Origin: Microvirga sp. VF16 | GTDB taxonomy: Bacteria; Pseudomonadota; Alphaproteobacteria; Rhizobiales; Beijerinckiaceae | Direction of reading: 5' to 3' | Assembly (NCBI RefSeq): GCF_016864375.1 | Contig: NZ_CP069357.1 | Span: 1-64,000, forward strand | DNA length: 64,000 nucleotides | In this document: piece after piece, positions 17,202 to 26,981 of the stretch | How the letters are laid out: every line of letters starts with the position of its first letter | Numbering within the stretch: position 1 is the first letter of the stretch | The notes under the pieces: generated by a model | Databases searched by the model: none | Told to the model about the DNA's origin: nothing | What the model saw: only the letters and a program-made list of their open reading frames with translations | Position numbers and translations under genes: made by a program

Positions 17202-18728
17202 ATGACAATCACCAGGAACCCGAGCACTTGGAACTTTCGAGGCGCTCTGATTTATGGGGCGACCCCGCTCCTCGCACTCGGGCTTAGCGTCGGGTTAGCC
17301 TATCCGGCTAATGCGGCCGATCCCGTACCCGACCCGCTGAGCCGGGCTACCGCCGTTAGCGTGGCCAGGGGCACGATCACCGTCGGCATTGGCAAATCCA
17401 CCTTCTTGGACCTGAAGGCCGATGCCCGCGATGTGATCGTCACAAACCCGAGCGTGGTTCAGGCTACCATCCGCTCCGAGCGTAAGATGATGCTCCTTGG
17501 CCTGGGCGAAGGCGAGACGCAGGTCTACGTCATGGACGCCGAAGGACGACGGATCACCAGCTATACCGTCCAGGTCTCACGCGACACGGGCCGCCTTGAG
17601 GAGGTCCTGCGCGAGGTCATCCCCGGATCGACCATCCGGACCAAGATGATTGGAAACTCCGTTATTCTCTCAGGCGAGGTCGATTCCGACATCCAGGCCA
17701 AGCAGGCTGTCGACGTGGCCACCGCTTATATGACTGCCGGTGTCCGCTCGCCCGACTCCGCTGCTGGTGCAGGTGGAGGCATCTCCTCTGGAGCGCCCAG
17801 CGACGGGACGCTTGGCCCCGTTATCAGCGCGCTCACGATTAAGGGTCGCGATCAGGTCATGCTCAAAGTGACCATCGCTGAAATCCAGCGGAATGTCCTG
17901 AAGCAGCTCGGCATCAAGTGGACTGGATCCTGGAACCTGCAGGACGCCACAGTGAACGCCGCCTTCTCGCCTGCCTTTCCCGTAGCTGGCTCATCTCTTG
18001 CTCAGACCGCCCTCGGAGCCACCTGGCCCGGTGGCGACGCTATCAACCTTGAAGCGATGGAGCAGGCCGGCGTTGCCCACACCCTGGCAGAGCCGACACT
18101 GACCGCAATCTCTGGCGAGTCCGCCAGCTTCCTGGTCGGCGGCGAAATGCCGGTTCCCAGCGGAACGTCGTGCAGTGGCGATGGAGGCAGTAACTGCCAA
18201 CCCACGATCACTTATAAGAAATTCGGCGTGAGCCTCAACTTCACGCCGGTTGTTCAATCTGCTGGCAAGATCAGCCTGAAGGTTGGCACCGAAGTCTCGG
18301 AGATAGATCCGAATACCCAGGCTCTCCTTCCTGCTGGCGACGGCAAGACAATTGCCATCCCAGGCTTCAAGGTCCGCAAGCAGGATACCACCGTGGAAAT
18401 GCCATCCGGCGGTGCACTGGTCACCGCAGGTCTTATCCAGCAGCAGACGAAGCAGGCAGTGAACGGCCTTCCTGGGTTGATGGATCTTCCGATCCTCGGA
18501 ACGCTGTTTCGGTCCCGCGACTATCAGCGCCAGGAAACCGAACTGGTGATCATCGTGACGCCGTACATTGCGAAGCCGGTCTCGCCCCAGAAGATCGCAC
18601 GCCCTGACGATGGTTTCGCCCCGGCCTCCGAACCGAGCGCTGTCTTTCTCGGCCATATGAACCGGAAGACCACAGGCAGGCGGGAAGCCAAGCCGATCTT
18701 CAAGCAGCCTGGTTTCATCATCAACTGA
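17202..18728 (+). CDS. cpaC: Flp pilus outer-membrane secretin CpaC/RcpA
   Basis: Signal peptide (~1-39, ending PANAA), pilus N-terminal domain (ITVGIGKS to ~130), BON-like segment (~145-185), then the secretin domain with VTIAEIQRNVLKQLG, LAEPTLTAISGESA, GLPGLMDLPILGTLF and ETELVIIVTPYI. It forms the outer-membrane pore for the Flp fibre. 508 aa is normal. 31 bp separate it from cpaB and 30 bp from cpaD, in line with one operon. Confidence 0.94.
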   Translation: MTITRNPSTWNFRGALIYGATPLLALGLSVGLAYPANAADPVPDPLSRATAVSVARGTITVGIGKSTFLDLKADARDVIVTNPSVVQATIRSERKMMLLGLGEGETQVYVMDAEGRRITSYTVQVSRDTGRLEEVLREVIPGSTIRTKMIGNSVILSGEVDSDIQAKQAVDVATAYMTAGVRSPDSAAGAGGGISSGAPSDGTLGPVISALTIKGRDQVMLKVTIAEIQRNVLKQLGIKWTGSWNLQDATVNAAFSPAFPVAGSSLAQTALGATWPGGDAINLEAMEQAGVAHTLAEPTLTAISGESASFLVGGEMPVPSGTSCSGDGGSNCQPTITYKKFGVSLNFTPVVQSAGKISLKVGTEVSEIDPNTQALLPAGDGKTIAIPGFKVRKQDTTVEMPSGGALVTAGLIQQQTKQAVNGLPGLMDLPILGTLFRSRDYQRQETELVIIVTPYIAKPVSPQKIARPDDGFAPASEPSAVFLGHMNRKTTGRREAKPIFKQPGFIIN

Positions 18729-18758
18729 CGCCGCCCGACCATTCTCGAAGGATTTCCC

Positions 18759-19478
18759 ATGTTTAAGATGCTTACCACGGTGGCGTACATTTCCCTTCTG
18801 GCCGCTGGCTGTGCAGATTTGGAGCCACCTGCTTACGCGCTTCCCTATGCCCCCGACGTGCGGGATCGCCACCCCGTCGTTCTGAAGAACGAGCTTACGA
18901 CCCTTGATGTGTATCCAACCCAGATCAGTGGCTTGGATGCCCGTCAGCGGACTGATCTGCGCGATTTCGCCCAAGCCTACATTCCAGCAGGCAAGACCTC
19001 TCTGGTTGTCTCCTCACCTTACAAGACCCAGGCGGCCGACAATGCCGCCGTCGATCGTTTTGCCAGTGTTGTCGTTAAGGACCTTGTCTCTGCCGGCGTG
19101 CCTCGTTCGGCTATCGAGCTCCGGAAGTATCAAAGTTTCAACGGCGACCGTATCGAACCCGTCAAACTGGCCTATGTTCAGGTCGAAGCTGGCGTACCCC
19201 ATCCGTGCGGCGACTGGCCGGACGATCTCGGAGCGGGCGGCGCGATTGTCGATATGGAGAACCTAACGTCAGCGAACTTTGGGTGCGCCCACCAGCAGAA
19301 CCTCGCAGCACAGATGGCGAACCCAATGGATGCGGTTCGTCCTGCCCGTGAAACCTCTCCTGATTCCACCCAGCGTGTCTTGATGCTGCGCCGCTACGTC
19401 TCCGGCCAGCCCACGTCCACGAACCAAGGCGGCTCAGAGGGCGGGGACACCAGCACGTCCTCATCGGTCCCGAACTGA
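18759..19478 (+). CDS. cpaD: Tad pilus lipoprotein CpaD
   Basis: Lipoprotein signal with lipobox LAAGC near residue 17. The family signature CGDWPDDLG and the block NFGCAHQQNLAAQMANP are diagnostic for CpaD. The protein is thought to assist insertion or stability of the secretin. The Ser/Thr/Gly-rich tail is typical. Sits between cpaC and cpaE with short gaps. Confidence 0.93.
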   Translation: MFKMLTTVAYISLLAAGCADLEPPAYALPYAPDVRDRHPVVLKNELTTLDVYPTQISGLDARQRTDLRDFAQAYIPAGKTSLVVSSPYKTQAADNAAVDRFASVVVKDLVSAGVPRSAIELRKYQSFNGDRIEPVKLAYVQVEAGVPHPCGDWPDDLGAGGAIVDMENLTSANFGCAHQQNLAAQMANPMDAVRPARETSPDSTQRVLMLRRYVSGQPTSTNQGGSEGGDTSTSSSVPN

Positions 19479-19497
19479 TAGCGGGAAGAATCCACTC

Positions 19498-20784
19498 ATG
19501 AACCACGTGAACCCTCACATCAGCCACTCTATGGCCACCCCGCTGGCTCCGGTGCCGCGGATCACCATCGACGCCTTTTGCCAGACAAAGCCTGTCGCCC
19601 GCTTCGTAGCCGAAGCTTTCAAAGATCCCATCCTGACCAGAGCCAAGACCGATCTCTTGGAAGGAGGGCTTCAAGACGCGATCGCCTACTATTCCACTGG
19701 GAGCGGCACCCCCAGTGTCATTGTCCTTGAGGTCGGCCCGGACGAGGACAACTTCCTCCCGGTTCTTGACGAACTGGCCACCCACTGCGCCGAGACCACG
19801 AACGTCATCGTGATTGGCCACAAGAACAGTGTCCGGATCCATCGGGCCCTTCAGGATCGAAACGTACGAGACTACCTCGTGGTGGAGGAGCTTGACCGCT
19901 TCGACATCGTCCGGGCGATCTCGCGGATCTACTCCGAGGATTCTGGCGTCGGACATGGGCATGTCACCGCTGTCATTGGCAGCGTCGGCGGCGCCGGCGT
20001 CACGACGATTGCCGCCAACTTGGCTGCGAACCTTGCAGGTATTGTGCCCTCATCAGTGCTCGTGGATCTCAATTTCGGCTTTGGAGCCTCTGCGTTCAAT
20101 TTCAATCAGGAGCCCAAGCAGGACATCTCGGAGGCTCTGTCCACGCCTGAGCGGATCGACGCGAACCTGCTCGAGCGTCTCCTCGTGCAATGCGACGACA
20201 ACCTGGCGATCCTTCCTGCCCCGGCGACTCTCGACAAGACCTGGGATGTTCGTGAGGATGCCGTCTCCCGCATCATTGAGACATTGCGCCGGGACAACAC
20301 AAACCTCGTCCTCGACATGCCGCGGGTCTGGACCAACTGGACGCTGCTTGCCCTCCAGGTCTCTACCGAGATCGTTCTGGTGGTCACGCCGAGTCTCCTT
20401 AGCATCCGCAACGCGCAGGAGACGGTGGCGGCCTTGGACCGCCTCGGAAAGCGGCCTCGACTTATCGTCAACCAGCACAGCGGCCCGAAGAGCTCGGATC
20501 CCTCAATCGCCGATATCACCAAGGCCCTGAGCGGTTTGGAACCCGACGCGGTGCTCGCCTATGACCGCGACTTGCACCGTGAGGCGTCCGAGAACGCGCG
20601 AATGCTGTCTCAGGTCCAGCCCAACAACCCTGCATCCCACAGCCTCAAGGAACTCGCACGCTCTCTGGCAGGAGTTGTGCCTTCCAATGCTGTCGAGGCG
20701 GCCAGTGATGCGAAGGCTTCAGGTCTCTCGTCCCTGATCGGCCGTCTTTCCAAGGCTCTTCCGACCAGAGCCAAGTCTAACTGA
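19498..20784 (+). CDS. cpaE: Tad pilus assembly ATPase-like protein CpaE/TadZ
   Basis: Receiver-like N-terminal domain (~50-155), then a MinD/ParA-type ATPase domain starting with GSVGGAGVTTIAANLA (~160). The usual Lys of the Walker A motif (GKT/GKS) is replaced by Val in GAGVTT, as in several CpaE/TadZ proteins, so ATP hydrolysis may be weak. CpaE positions the Tad machine at the cell pole. 428 aa is normal. Confidence 0.9.
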   Translation: MNHVNPHISHSMATPLAPVPRITIDAFCQTKPVARFVAEAFKDPILTRAKTDLLEGGLQDAIAYYSTGSGTPSVIVLEVGPDEDNFLPVLDELATHCAETTNVIVIGHKNSVRIHRALQDRNVRDYLVVEELDRFDIVRAISRIYSEDSGVGHGHVTAVIGSVGGAGVTTIAANLAANLAGIVPSSVLVDLNFGFGASAFNFNQEPKQDISEALSTPERIDANLLERLLVQCDDNLAILPAPATLDKTWDVREDAVSRIIETLRRDNTNLVLDMPRVWTNWTLLALQVSTEIVLVVTPSLLSIRNAQETVAALDRLGKRPRLIVNQHSGPKSSDPSIADITKALSGLEPDAVLAYDRDLHREASENARMLSQVQPNNPASHSLKELARSLAGVVPSNAVEAASDAKASGLSSLIGRLSKALPTRAKSN

Positions 20785-20810
20785 TTTGAACCTAGCGAAT
20801 TGAGACAATC

Positions 20811-22337
20811 ATGGCGTTTGGCACCAAGAAATCGGAACCTCGCTCAGTCAACGATGCCGCCAGGCCGGCAGTGCCTGTCGCCCCGCGGGCGGCGCTCGGA
20901 GCCTTCGGAAACTCCGGCCCTCGCCCGGCTGGAGGCTTCGGTCACTCGACCAAGCCCACCTCGGGCACTGTGGTAGCTATCCCAGCAGCGGCCCATCCCC
21001 AGCGCTCCCCTGCCCAGGCCAAGGCGAGCCCAACGACGTTGGTGACAAACACCACCGTGATGTCGGCCAACTACTTCGAGTGGAAGAAGCGGGTCTCCGA
21101 CCAGCTCTTCGGCAACCTGGACATGATGCAGCGACTTGGAGCTCTTGAGAGCGCCCAGGCAGCCGAGGAGATCCAGGATGCCGCGAGGCAGATCATGGCC
21201 GAGCTGGAGATCGCTATCTCGAAGGTGGAGCAGGACCAGATGCTCCGCGATCTCGTCGATGACATCCTCGGCTTCGGCCCCCTGCAGCCTTTGCTCGATC
21301 GACAGGATATCGCCGATATCATGGTCAATCGACCCGACCAGGTCTACATCGAGGTCGGCGGCCAAATGGAGCTTGTTCCAAACTGCCGCTTTATCGATGA
21401 GGCCCACGTCTTTAACATTGCTCAGAGACTGGTAGGTCAGAGCGGCCGCAGCGTCGATGAAGCCAACCCTATCTGCGAAGCCCGTCTCGCGGATGGCTCC
21501 CGCCTTAGTGTCGTAGTCCCGCCGATCACAAAGTACACGACCATCACCATTCGTAAGTTCAGGGCTGAACGCCTGACGCTCAATGACCTGATCAAGTTCG
21601 GCACGATTTCGCCGAATGCCGCTGAACTGCTCAAAATCATCGGCAGGTGCCGGCTCAATGTCATCGTCTCGGGAGGTACGGGCTCCGGCAAAACCACCCT
21701 TCTGAACTGCCTGTCGGCCTTTATCGACGATAAGGAGCGCATCCTAACAGTAGAAGACACGGCGGAACTCCAGCTTCAGCAGCCACACGTGGTCCCCATG
21801 GAGGCGCGCCCACCAAGCATCGAGGGCGTGGGAGAGATCAATATTGAGAAGCTCGTAAAGACCACTCTGCGTATGCGGCCAACCCGCGTTCTCATCGGTG
21901 AGGTCCGCGGCGAGGAAATGTTCTTCCTTCTTCAGGCCATGAGCTCGGGTCATCCCGGCTCGATGGGTACTCTTCATGCCAATGATCCGAAGGGCGCTCT
22001 GACCAGGATGGAGTCATTTGTGGTCATGGGGAGGCCAAACCTCAACAAATCCGACGTTCGCAAGATGATCCATGAGTCTGTCGATGTGATTGTTCAAGTG
22101 AACCGCCTGCCCGACGGCTCTCGCCGCATCACCCACATCACGGAACTTACCGGGATGGAGGGCGATGTCATCTCGACCCAGGACCTCCTTGTCTACAAAG
22201 TCGAAGGTGAAGACGAGCGTAGGCGCATAGTCGGCCATCACGAGTTTCAGGGTGTGGTGAAGCCAAAGATCTACGAGAAGGCGGCATTCTATGGCGAAGG
22301 AGAAAGGCTCATGAAGATCCTTTCTAGCGCTGCATAA
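20811..22337 (+). CDS. cpaF: Tad pilus secretion ATPase CpaF/TadA
   Basis: VirB11-type hexameric ATPase that powers Flp assembly. Walker A SGGTGSGKTT (~288), Walker B-like ILTVEDTAELQL, and the His box GSMGTLHAND. The first ~80 residues are a low-complexity Pro/Ala/Gly-rich extension common in alphaproteobacterial CpaF. 508 aa. Short gaps to cpaE and tadB. Confidence 0.95.
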   Translation: MAFGTKKSEPRSVNDAARPAVPVAPRAALGAFGNSGPRPAGGFGHSTKPTSGTVVAIPAAAHPQRSPAQAKASPTTLVTNTTVMSANYFEWKKRVSDQLFGNLDMMQRLGALESAQAAEEIQDAARQIMAELEIAISKVEQDQMLRDLVDDILGFGPLQPLLDRQDIADIMVNRPDQVYIEVGGQMELVPNCRFIDEAHVFNIAQRLVGQSGRSVDEANPICEARLADGSRLSVVVPPITKYTTITIRKFRAERLTLNDLIKFGTISPNAAELLKIIGRCRLNVIVSGGTGSGKTTLLNCLSAFIDDKERILTVEDTAELQLQQPHVVPMEARPPSIEGVGEINIEKLVKTTLRMRPTRVLIGEVRGEEMFFLLQAMSSGHPGSMGTLHANDPKGALTRMESFVVMGRPNLNKSDVRKMIHESVDVIVQVNRLPDGSRRITHITELTGMEGDVISTQDLLVYKVEGEDERRRIVGHHEFQGVVKPKIYEKAAFYGEGERLMKILSSAA

Positions 22338-22349
22338 GGTTGAAGTCTC

Positions 22350-23324
22350 ATGCTTGCATCTCAAATCGTCATCGGCCTCTGCAGCTTTGTTGCGGTCGGC
22401 TCGGTCTCCTATGCGCTTCTTTCGCCTAAGATCTCTGACGAGTCCGTGGCAGCCACGCGCCTATCGAAGCTCACCAAGGAGGGGGCCGCCGTCAGCGCTA
22501 AGGCGGTTCTTGACCGGCGGCGGCGGCGCGCCGTGGTTCACAACCTTGAGGATCTTCAAGCCGAGGAGAAGAGCCGAAAAAACATCCCGATTGATGTCCT
22601 CATACGGCAAGCTGGCCTCGATTGGACGAACCAACGTTACTACCTGATGATGGCTTCTGGAGTGATTATCACGTCCGTCACCGTGTACGTGCTCTCTATG
22701 AGCCTCCTCGCAACAGCGATCGCGACGCTCGTTGCGCCTATGGTCTGGCCCAAGATGTATGTTTCCCGTCTCCGGGAGAAACGCATCCAGAAGTTCCTGG
22801 ACCAGTTCCCGACCGGCCTCGACATCATTATCCGTGGTCTCAAATCCGGTCTCCCGATCCGGACCTGTATGGTCACCATAGCGACGGAGGCTGAGGAGCC
22901 GCTGCGCTCTGAGTTCCAAGCCGTCATGCAGGCTCAGTCCCTCGGCATGACAGTTGCTGACGCGGTCGCTCGGATGCGTCTCACGGTCCCCTCGCCTGAA
23001 ACTAATTTCTTCATCACCCTCATCGAAGTCCAGCAGTCGGCAGGTTCGAACCTCGCCGAGACGCTGCAAACCCTGTCGAACATGATGCGAGCGCGTAAGC
23101 AGATGCGGGAAAAGATCAAATCGCTGGCCGCTCAGCCGAAGATGTCCGCCTACATCATTGCGGCTGTTCCAGTCGTAGTCATGGTCGCCGTCCAGTTCAT
23201 ATCTCCCGAGTACCTGGAGCCGTTGTTCTACACGACACTCGGACATGTGGTTCTTGGTGCTTGCATCCTGTGGGCTGGATTTGGCGCTCTTCTCATGAAG
23301 TCGTTCATGAAGATCAAGATCTAG
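22350..23324 (+). CDS. tadB: Tad pilus inner-membrane protein TadB
   Basis: T2SSF-type platform protein: an N-terminal membrane segment, two more around residues 98-130, the cytoplasmic GspF domain (FLDQFPTGLDIIIRGLKSG; MRARKQMREKIKSL) and a C-terminal pair of membrane helices. It partners with TadC as the motor platform beneath CpaF. 324 aa is normal. Confidence 0.93.
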   Translation: MLASQIVIGLCSFVAVGSVSYALLSPKISDESVAATRLSKLTKEGAAVSAKAVLDRRRRRAVVHNLEDLQAEEKSRKNIPIDVLIRQAGLDWTNQRYYLMMASGVIITSVTVYVLSMSLLATAIATLVAPMVWPKMYVSRLREKRIQKFLDQFPTGLDIIIRGLKSGLPIRTCMVTIATEAEEPLRSEFQAVMQAQSLGMTVADAVARMRLTVPSPETNFFITLIEVQQSAGSNLAETLQTLSNMMRARKQMREKIKSLAAQPKMSAYIIAAVPVVVMVAVQFISPEYLEPLFYTTLGHVVLGACILWAGFGALLMKSFMKIKI

Positions 23325-23335
23325 AGGGCTTCGTC

Positions 23336-24277
23336 ATGCACCACGCATTCATTATCGGCCTGATCACAATCGCCCTCACCACCGCTGGCATGGTCGTCAT
23401 GCAGATATTCGAGCCGGAGAGCGTCGGCAACGTGCGCAGACGGCGGCTAGAGGACACGGCGCCGGACAAGCTCCGGTCGGCCGGACAGATCGATGGCCAA
23501 GGACGTGTCAAGTTCATGCCCGGCCGTCAGGTTCGGACCATCGTGGCCCGCCTCCATCTCGCCCGCTACCTTGGTACGGAAGACGCGCGGGATCGCCTGG
23601 TTCAAGCAGGCTACCGTTCCCCCGCCCACGAGGTGAGCTTCCTGTTCGCCAGGTTTATCGCCCCTGTGTCGCTGATCGTCCTCACCACCGCCTACATGTT
23701 CCTGACGGGTGCCCTTGCCGGGAACCTGCTTCAGCAGGTGCTGCTGATTGGCTTCATGGGATTTGCCGGGCTCAGGCTTCCCGAGATTTTCCTGAGCCGA
23801 ACCATCCGGAGCCGCCAGGAATCGATCAGGCTGGCATGGCCCGACGCCCTCGATCTCCTGAACATTTGTGTCAGGTCGGGCATCTCTGTCGAGCAATCTA
23901 TCCGCAAAGTCTCGGACAAGATCGGACATCAATCGTTCCCCCTGGCCGAGGAATTCCGGATCCTGCTTGCCGAAATGGCCTATTTGTCATCTCGACGTCA
24001 GGCTTACGAAAATCTGTACAAGCGAGTTGAACTCGGGCCGATCCGGAACTTTGCATCAACCCTGATCCAGGCGGAGCTCAACGGTACACCGGTTGGTGAT
24101 GCTCTTAAGACACTGGCCGACGAGGGACGCCTTGAGCGAATGAACGAGGCAGAACGCCGGGCCGCCCAGATGGGGCCGAAACTCACGCTGCCGATGATCT
24201 TAACCCTGCTTCCGGTGCTGATTACCATCATTATCAGCCCGTTGCTGATCAAGCTCCTGAGCGGCGGCAATCTGTGA
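23336..24277 (+). CDS. tadC: Tad pilus inner-membrane protein TadC
   Basis: Second T2SSF-type platform protein: N-terminal membrane helix, two central helices (~100-150), the GspF domain (WPDALDLLNICVRSG; ERRAAQMGPKLTLPMIL) and a C-terminal helix. ATG 23336, 11 bp after the tadB stop, is preferred over a longer frame that would overlap tadB. Last gene of the core cpa/tad run. Confidence 0.92.
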   Translation: MHHAFIIGLITIALTTAGMVVMQIFEPESVGNVRRRRLEDTAPDKLRSAGQIDGQGRVKFMPGRQVRTIVARLHLARYLGTEDARDRLVQAGYRSPAHEVSFLFARFIAPVSLIVLTTAYMFLTGALAGNLLQQVLLIGFMGFAGLRLPEIFLSRTIRSRQESIRLAWPDALDLLNICVRSGISVEQSIRKVSDKIGHQSFPLAEEFRILLAEMAYLSSRRQAYENLYKRVELGPIRNFASTLIQAELNGTPVGDALKTLADEGRLERMNEAERRAAQMGPKLTLPMILTLLPVLITIIISPLLIKLLSGGNL

Positions 24278-24350
24278 GGCCGTCCACGGCAAAACATTGA
24301 GCCCATGCTGCTGAACCACGGGGTTAGCGAGGGACTCTACGTCCCTATTC

Positions 24351-24363
24351 CCGCATTAAAACG
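24351..24363 (+). promoter_or_regulatory. ATTAAAACG motif upstream of TadG-like gene
   Basis: ccgcattaaaacg in the 190-bp gap between tadC and the TadG-like gene, the same motif as at other gaps of the window. An AT-rich stretch follows (near 24370-24410). Suggests a separate promoter for the TadG-like gene. Confidence 0.35.
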
Positions 24364-24469
24364 GCCAAATATCGTTTCATAATTCGTTAAACTTGGCCTA
24401 TAATCCCTTCGACCCAATCGCTGGCGAGTGACCTGGCCGGCTCTGACCTCCCAACGACTAGGACAAGCC

Positions 24470-26416
24470 ATGGACATCCGCCGCATCAGAGCGGGGTCGG
24501 GAGCGCGCGCAATCCGATCCTTCTTCAAAGATACCCGGGGTAACGTCGCTCTTACCTTCGCCCTGACACTGCCCATCCTCATCCCGGCGGCAGGTGTCGC
24601 CTACGACTATTCCCGCATTTCCGCCCTCCACAATGATCTGCAAGGATCGGTCGATTCAATCAGCCAGACCATCACCCAGCGGATCAACGCCTGTCTGGAC
24701 ACTATCCGGACTGATAACGGCGCCGGCGGCTACACGTTGGATACCGGATGCCTCAACGCTGGCCAGTACGGAGCCGATCGACGGGCCTTCGACCCGCAGT
24801 TAGAAGCTCAGAAGCTTTTGGCGACGAATTTCAGCCAGACGGGCTTTGATCCGGCTAAACCTCCGCAGGTTATCGGTTCAGTCGAGATCGACAAGTACAC
24901 CGGCCGCTACGTCGTGAACGCCCAGGTTGGTTACAAATGCGTGTTCATGTCCCTTCTCAAGAAGGACTGCACGGTCTCAGCTTCATCTTCTGCCGTCACC
25001 TCGAACGCTTTCGCTCAGGCCGATCAGCTTGCTCTGACCGGCCCTACGGCCATTGAGATCTGGGCTGGCCAGACATCTCCATCGCTCCCCTTTGCCCTGC
25101 AGGCATCAAAGGGGTGGCCTGCTTATTCGTATAGCGTTGGCGCGAACCTCCCGGCGGGCCTCACTGTGAATCCTACCTCCGGCCAGGTCGGTGGGCAGGC
25201 TCAGGCGATCGGCTGCACTTCGCCATGCAACCCCCAAACGTTGCCTGCCACCACCTTCGGCGTCACCGATAGCGGCGACCCGGCTCGAGGCGGCATCAAT
25301 AAGCAGACCGCTTATCACAACGTCGTCTTCACCATCGTGCACCCACTCGGTCTCTCGTACACGGGCGACAGCTTCGACACTATCGTCGCAGCGGGACAGT
25401 ATACCTATACAAAGACACCCGTGCGGTCCGGCGGTAAAGGCCCGTATACGTACTCATGTGCCGGACTGCCTGCGAGCCATCCGAACAATCCCTTCACATG
25501 CGATGCCAATACTGGCGTCATCAAAGGGCAGCCGCTTCTGTCCAGCGGTCAGCAGGCGATCTCCGGTGCGATCACGGTTACCGTGCGCGACGGCCGCGGC
25601 CTGACAGCCTCGACGCAAGTGCCTTACCACTTCCGCCTGCCCGGTCTCGCAGGACGTGCCCTCAGAAAGATCACTGGTGAAATCCAGGACGACATCATGA
25701 TCACCGGCGCCTTCGAGGGAACCGGCGGCTGGGGCACCCTTCGTGCCTATTGCTCGGGCCTGCCTGCCGGAATGCGTTGCGCGGGGAACGGGAGCGACAG
25801 TCGCTTCGATGGCACCGTTTACGGTCGCCCCACAGACAAAACTCGGATGACAGGAACCTTCAATGTCACAATCGTTGACGATACGGAGCGGACGGTCACC
25901 TTCCCTGTGGCATTCGAGTTCAAGGCAAATGACAAGGTCACTCGCTATGACTGCGGCAGGGAAACGTGGATCGCTTGGGTCGATGTTACCTACAACTCCG
26001 TCCATTGTAAGTACGGTTGCGGCTTCCAACGCCGGGTGCACGTGGCCTGCGGATCCAACTCAGATTTGAACATCATGGGACCCGGACCGTACAACGAAGA
26101 TGTCGGTCCCTATGGGAAGACCTACGGCTCTCGCTATATGACGAAGGCTCAGATGGACGACGCTCGAGCATTCGCTCGCAAGGAAATGTGCGAGTTCGTT
26201 GACTATCACCGGGACGTTCTCTGGGGCGGCCGTCAGGGCTCGTTCTGCGGCAGCGTCCAACTGAACGACGTCTCCGACATGGGAGAGTTCATCAACAGCG
26301 CACCGCCTCCGGCTGCGCCGCCTTACTGCGCATACTGGAAGCGGGACAATGGCTGGGGAATGACCCGAGCTCAGGGCACGCAGTGCTTCGACGGCAACGG
26401 GAACCCCACCAGCTGA
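24470..26416 (+). CDS. TadG-like pseudopilin protein with Ig-like repeats
   Basis: The N-terminus has the Tad pseudopilin arrangement: a charged leader, then RGNVALTFALTLPIL, in which the +5 Glu of pilins is Thr, as in TadG. About 150 residues of pilin-like region follow, then at least three repeats of the putative-Ig (He_PIG) type, recognised by LPAGLTVNPTSGQVGG and by the pattern CDANTGVIKGQP ... VTVRDGRGLTA. The C-terminal ~150 residues are Cys-rich. 648 aa. It may be a pilus-tip or surface adhesin anchored through the pseudopilin domain, which is inference. ATG 24470 is chosen over an upstream in-frame codon. Confidence 0.78.
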   Translation: MDIRRIRAGSGARAIRSFFKDTRGNVALTFALTLPILIPAAGVAYDYSRISALHNDLQGSVDSISQTITQRINACLDTIRTDNGAGGYTLDTGCLNAGQYGADRRAFDPQLEAQKLLATNFSQTGFDPAKPPQVIGSVEIDKYTGRYVVNAQVGYKCVFMSLLKKDCTVSASSSAVTSNAFAQADQLALTGPTAIEIWAGQTSPSLPFALQASKGWPAYSYSVGANLPAGLTVNPTSGQVGGQAQAIGCTSPCNPQTLPATTFGVTDSGDPARGGINKQTAYHNVVFTIVHPLGLSYTGDSFDTIVAAGQYTYTKTPVRSGGKGPYTYSCAGLPASHPNNPFTCDANTGVIKGQPLLSSGQQAISGAITVTVRDGRGLTASTQVPYHFRLPGLAGRALRKITGEIQDDIMITGAFEGTGGWGTLRAYCSGLPAGMRCAGNGSDSRFDGTVYGRPTDKTRMTGTFNVTIVDDTERTVTFPVAFEFKANDKVTRYDCGRETWIAWVDVTYNSVHCKYGCGFQRRVHVACGSNSDLNIMGPGPYNEDVGPYGKTYGSRYMTKAQMDDARAFARKEMCEFVDYHRDVLWGGRQGSFCGSVQLNDVSDMGEFINSAPPPAAPPYCAYWKRDNGWGMTRAQGTQCFDGNGNPTS

Positions 26417-26493
26417 GCGGAAGCAGAGCCCAATCCAGTAGAGATTCTCACATATCCTGACACTGTCTCAGATATCGTGACACTAACATCAAA

Positions 26494-26516
26494 GGCCGCC
26501 CTTGGGGCGGCTTTTT
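26494..26516 (+). terminator. terminator after TadG-like gene
   Basis: Stem gccgccc / gggcggc with a TTG loop, then TTTTT. Strong intrinsic terminator. Confidence 0.88.
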
Positions 26517-26981
26517 CATTTGCAAGGATCCATTCCGTACGAACTCTGTACCGCCTCCCAGCGTCACTGTCCGTCTCTGCCCGCCTAGCTCATTAGCCAT
26601 CCTGGGTGCGCGCCTCGTCTCCTGTTTGCGGTTCCTAAGGCGGCCACTAGATACTTGGTCAGTTTTGTTCAGTCGATCTGTCCCCCTATCCAAAGGGCAT
26701 CGGAACGATCGTTGGCAACCCTGGATCAATTATTGCGCCGGTCCTCATATTTCTTGGCCGTCATCACCCATTCCTGATTCCTGCTCCCAATTCCCACCGT
26801 TTCCTTTCAGGATCAAAGGCTAGCCAGGATAAGAACCTAGCTATAGCCAACGCGGAGAGCCCAATCGGCAATCGTCAACTCAAAAGCCAGACATGAGAAC
26901 GGCGGCACCATCACTGGCGCCGCCGCAAAGGAGAACCCGAGTAGCCTCAGGCTTATCGCCAGAGCCCGATGTCCAGAGTGG
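26517..26981. other. intergenic region without a supported gene
   Basis: 465 bp between two convergent genes. No open frame with a ribosome site or protein-like composition. A GC-rich inverted repeat (cggcggcacc / ggcgccgccg, near 26894-26919) close to the minus-strand gene may end that transcript. Confidence 0.5.
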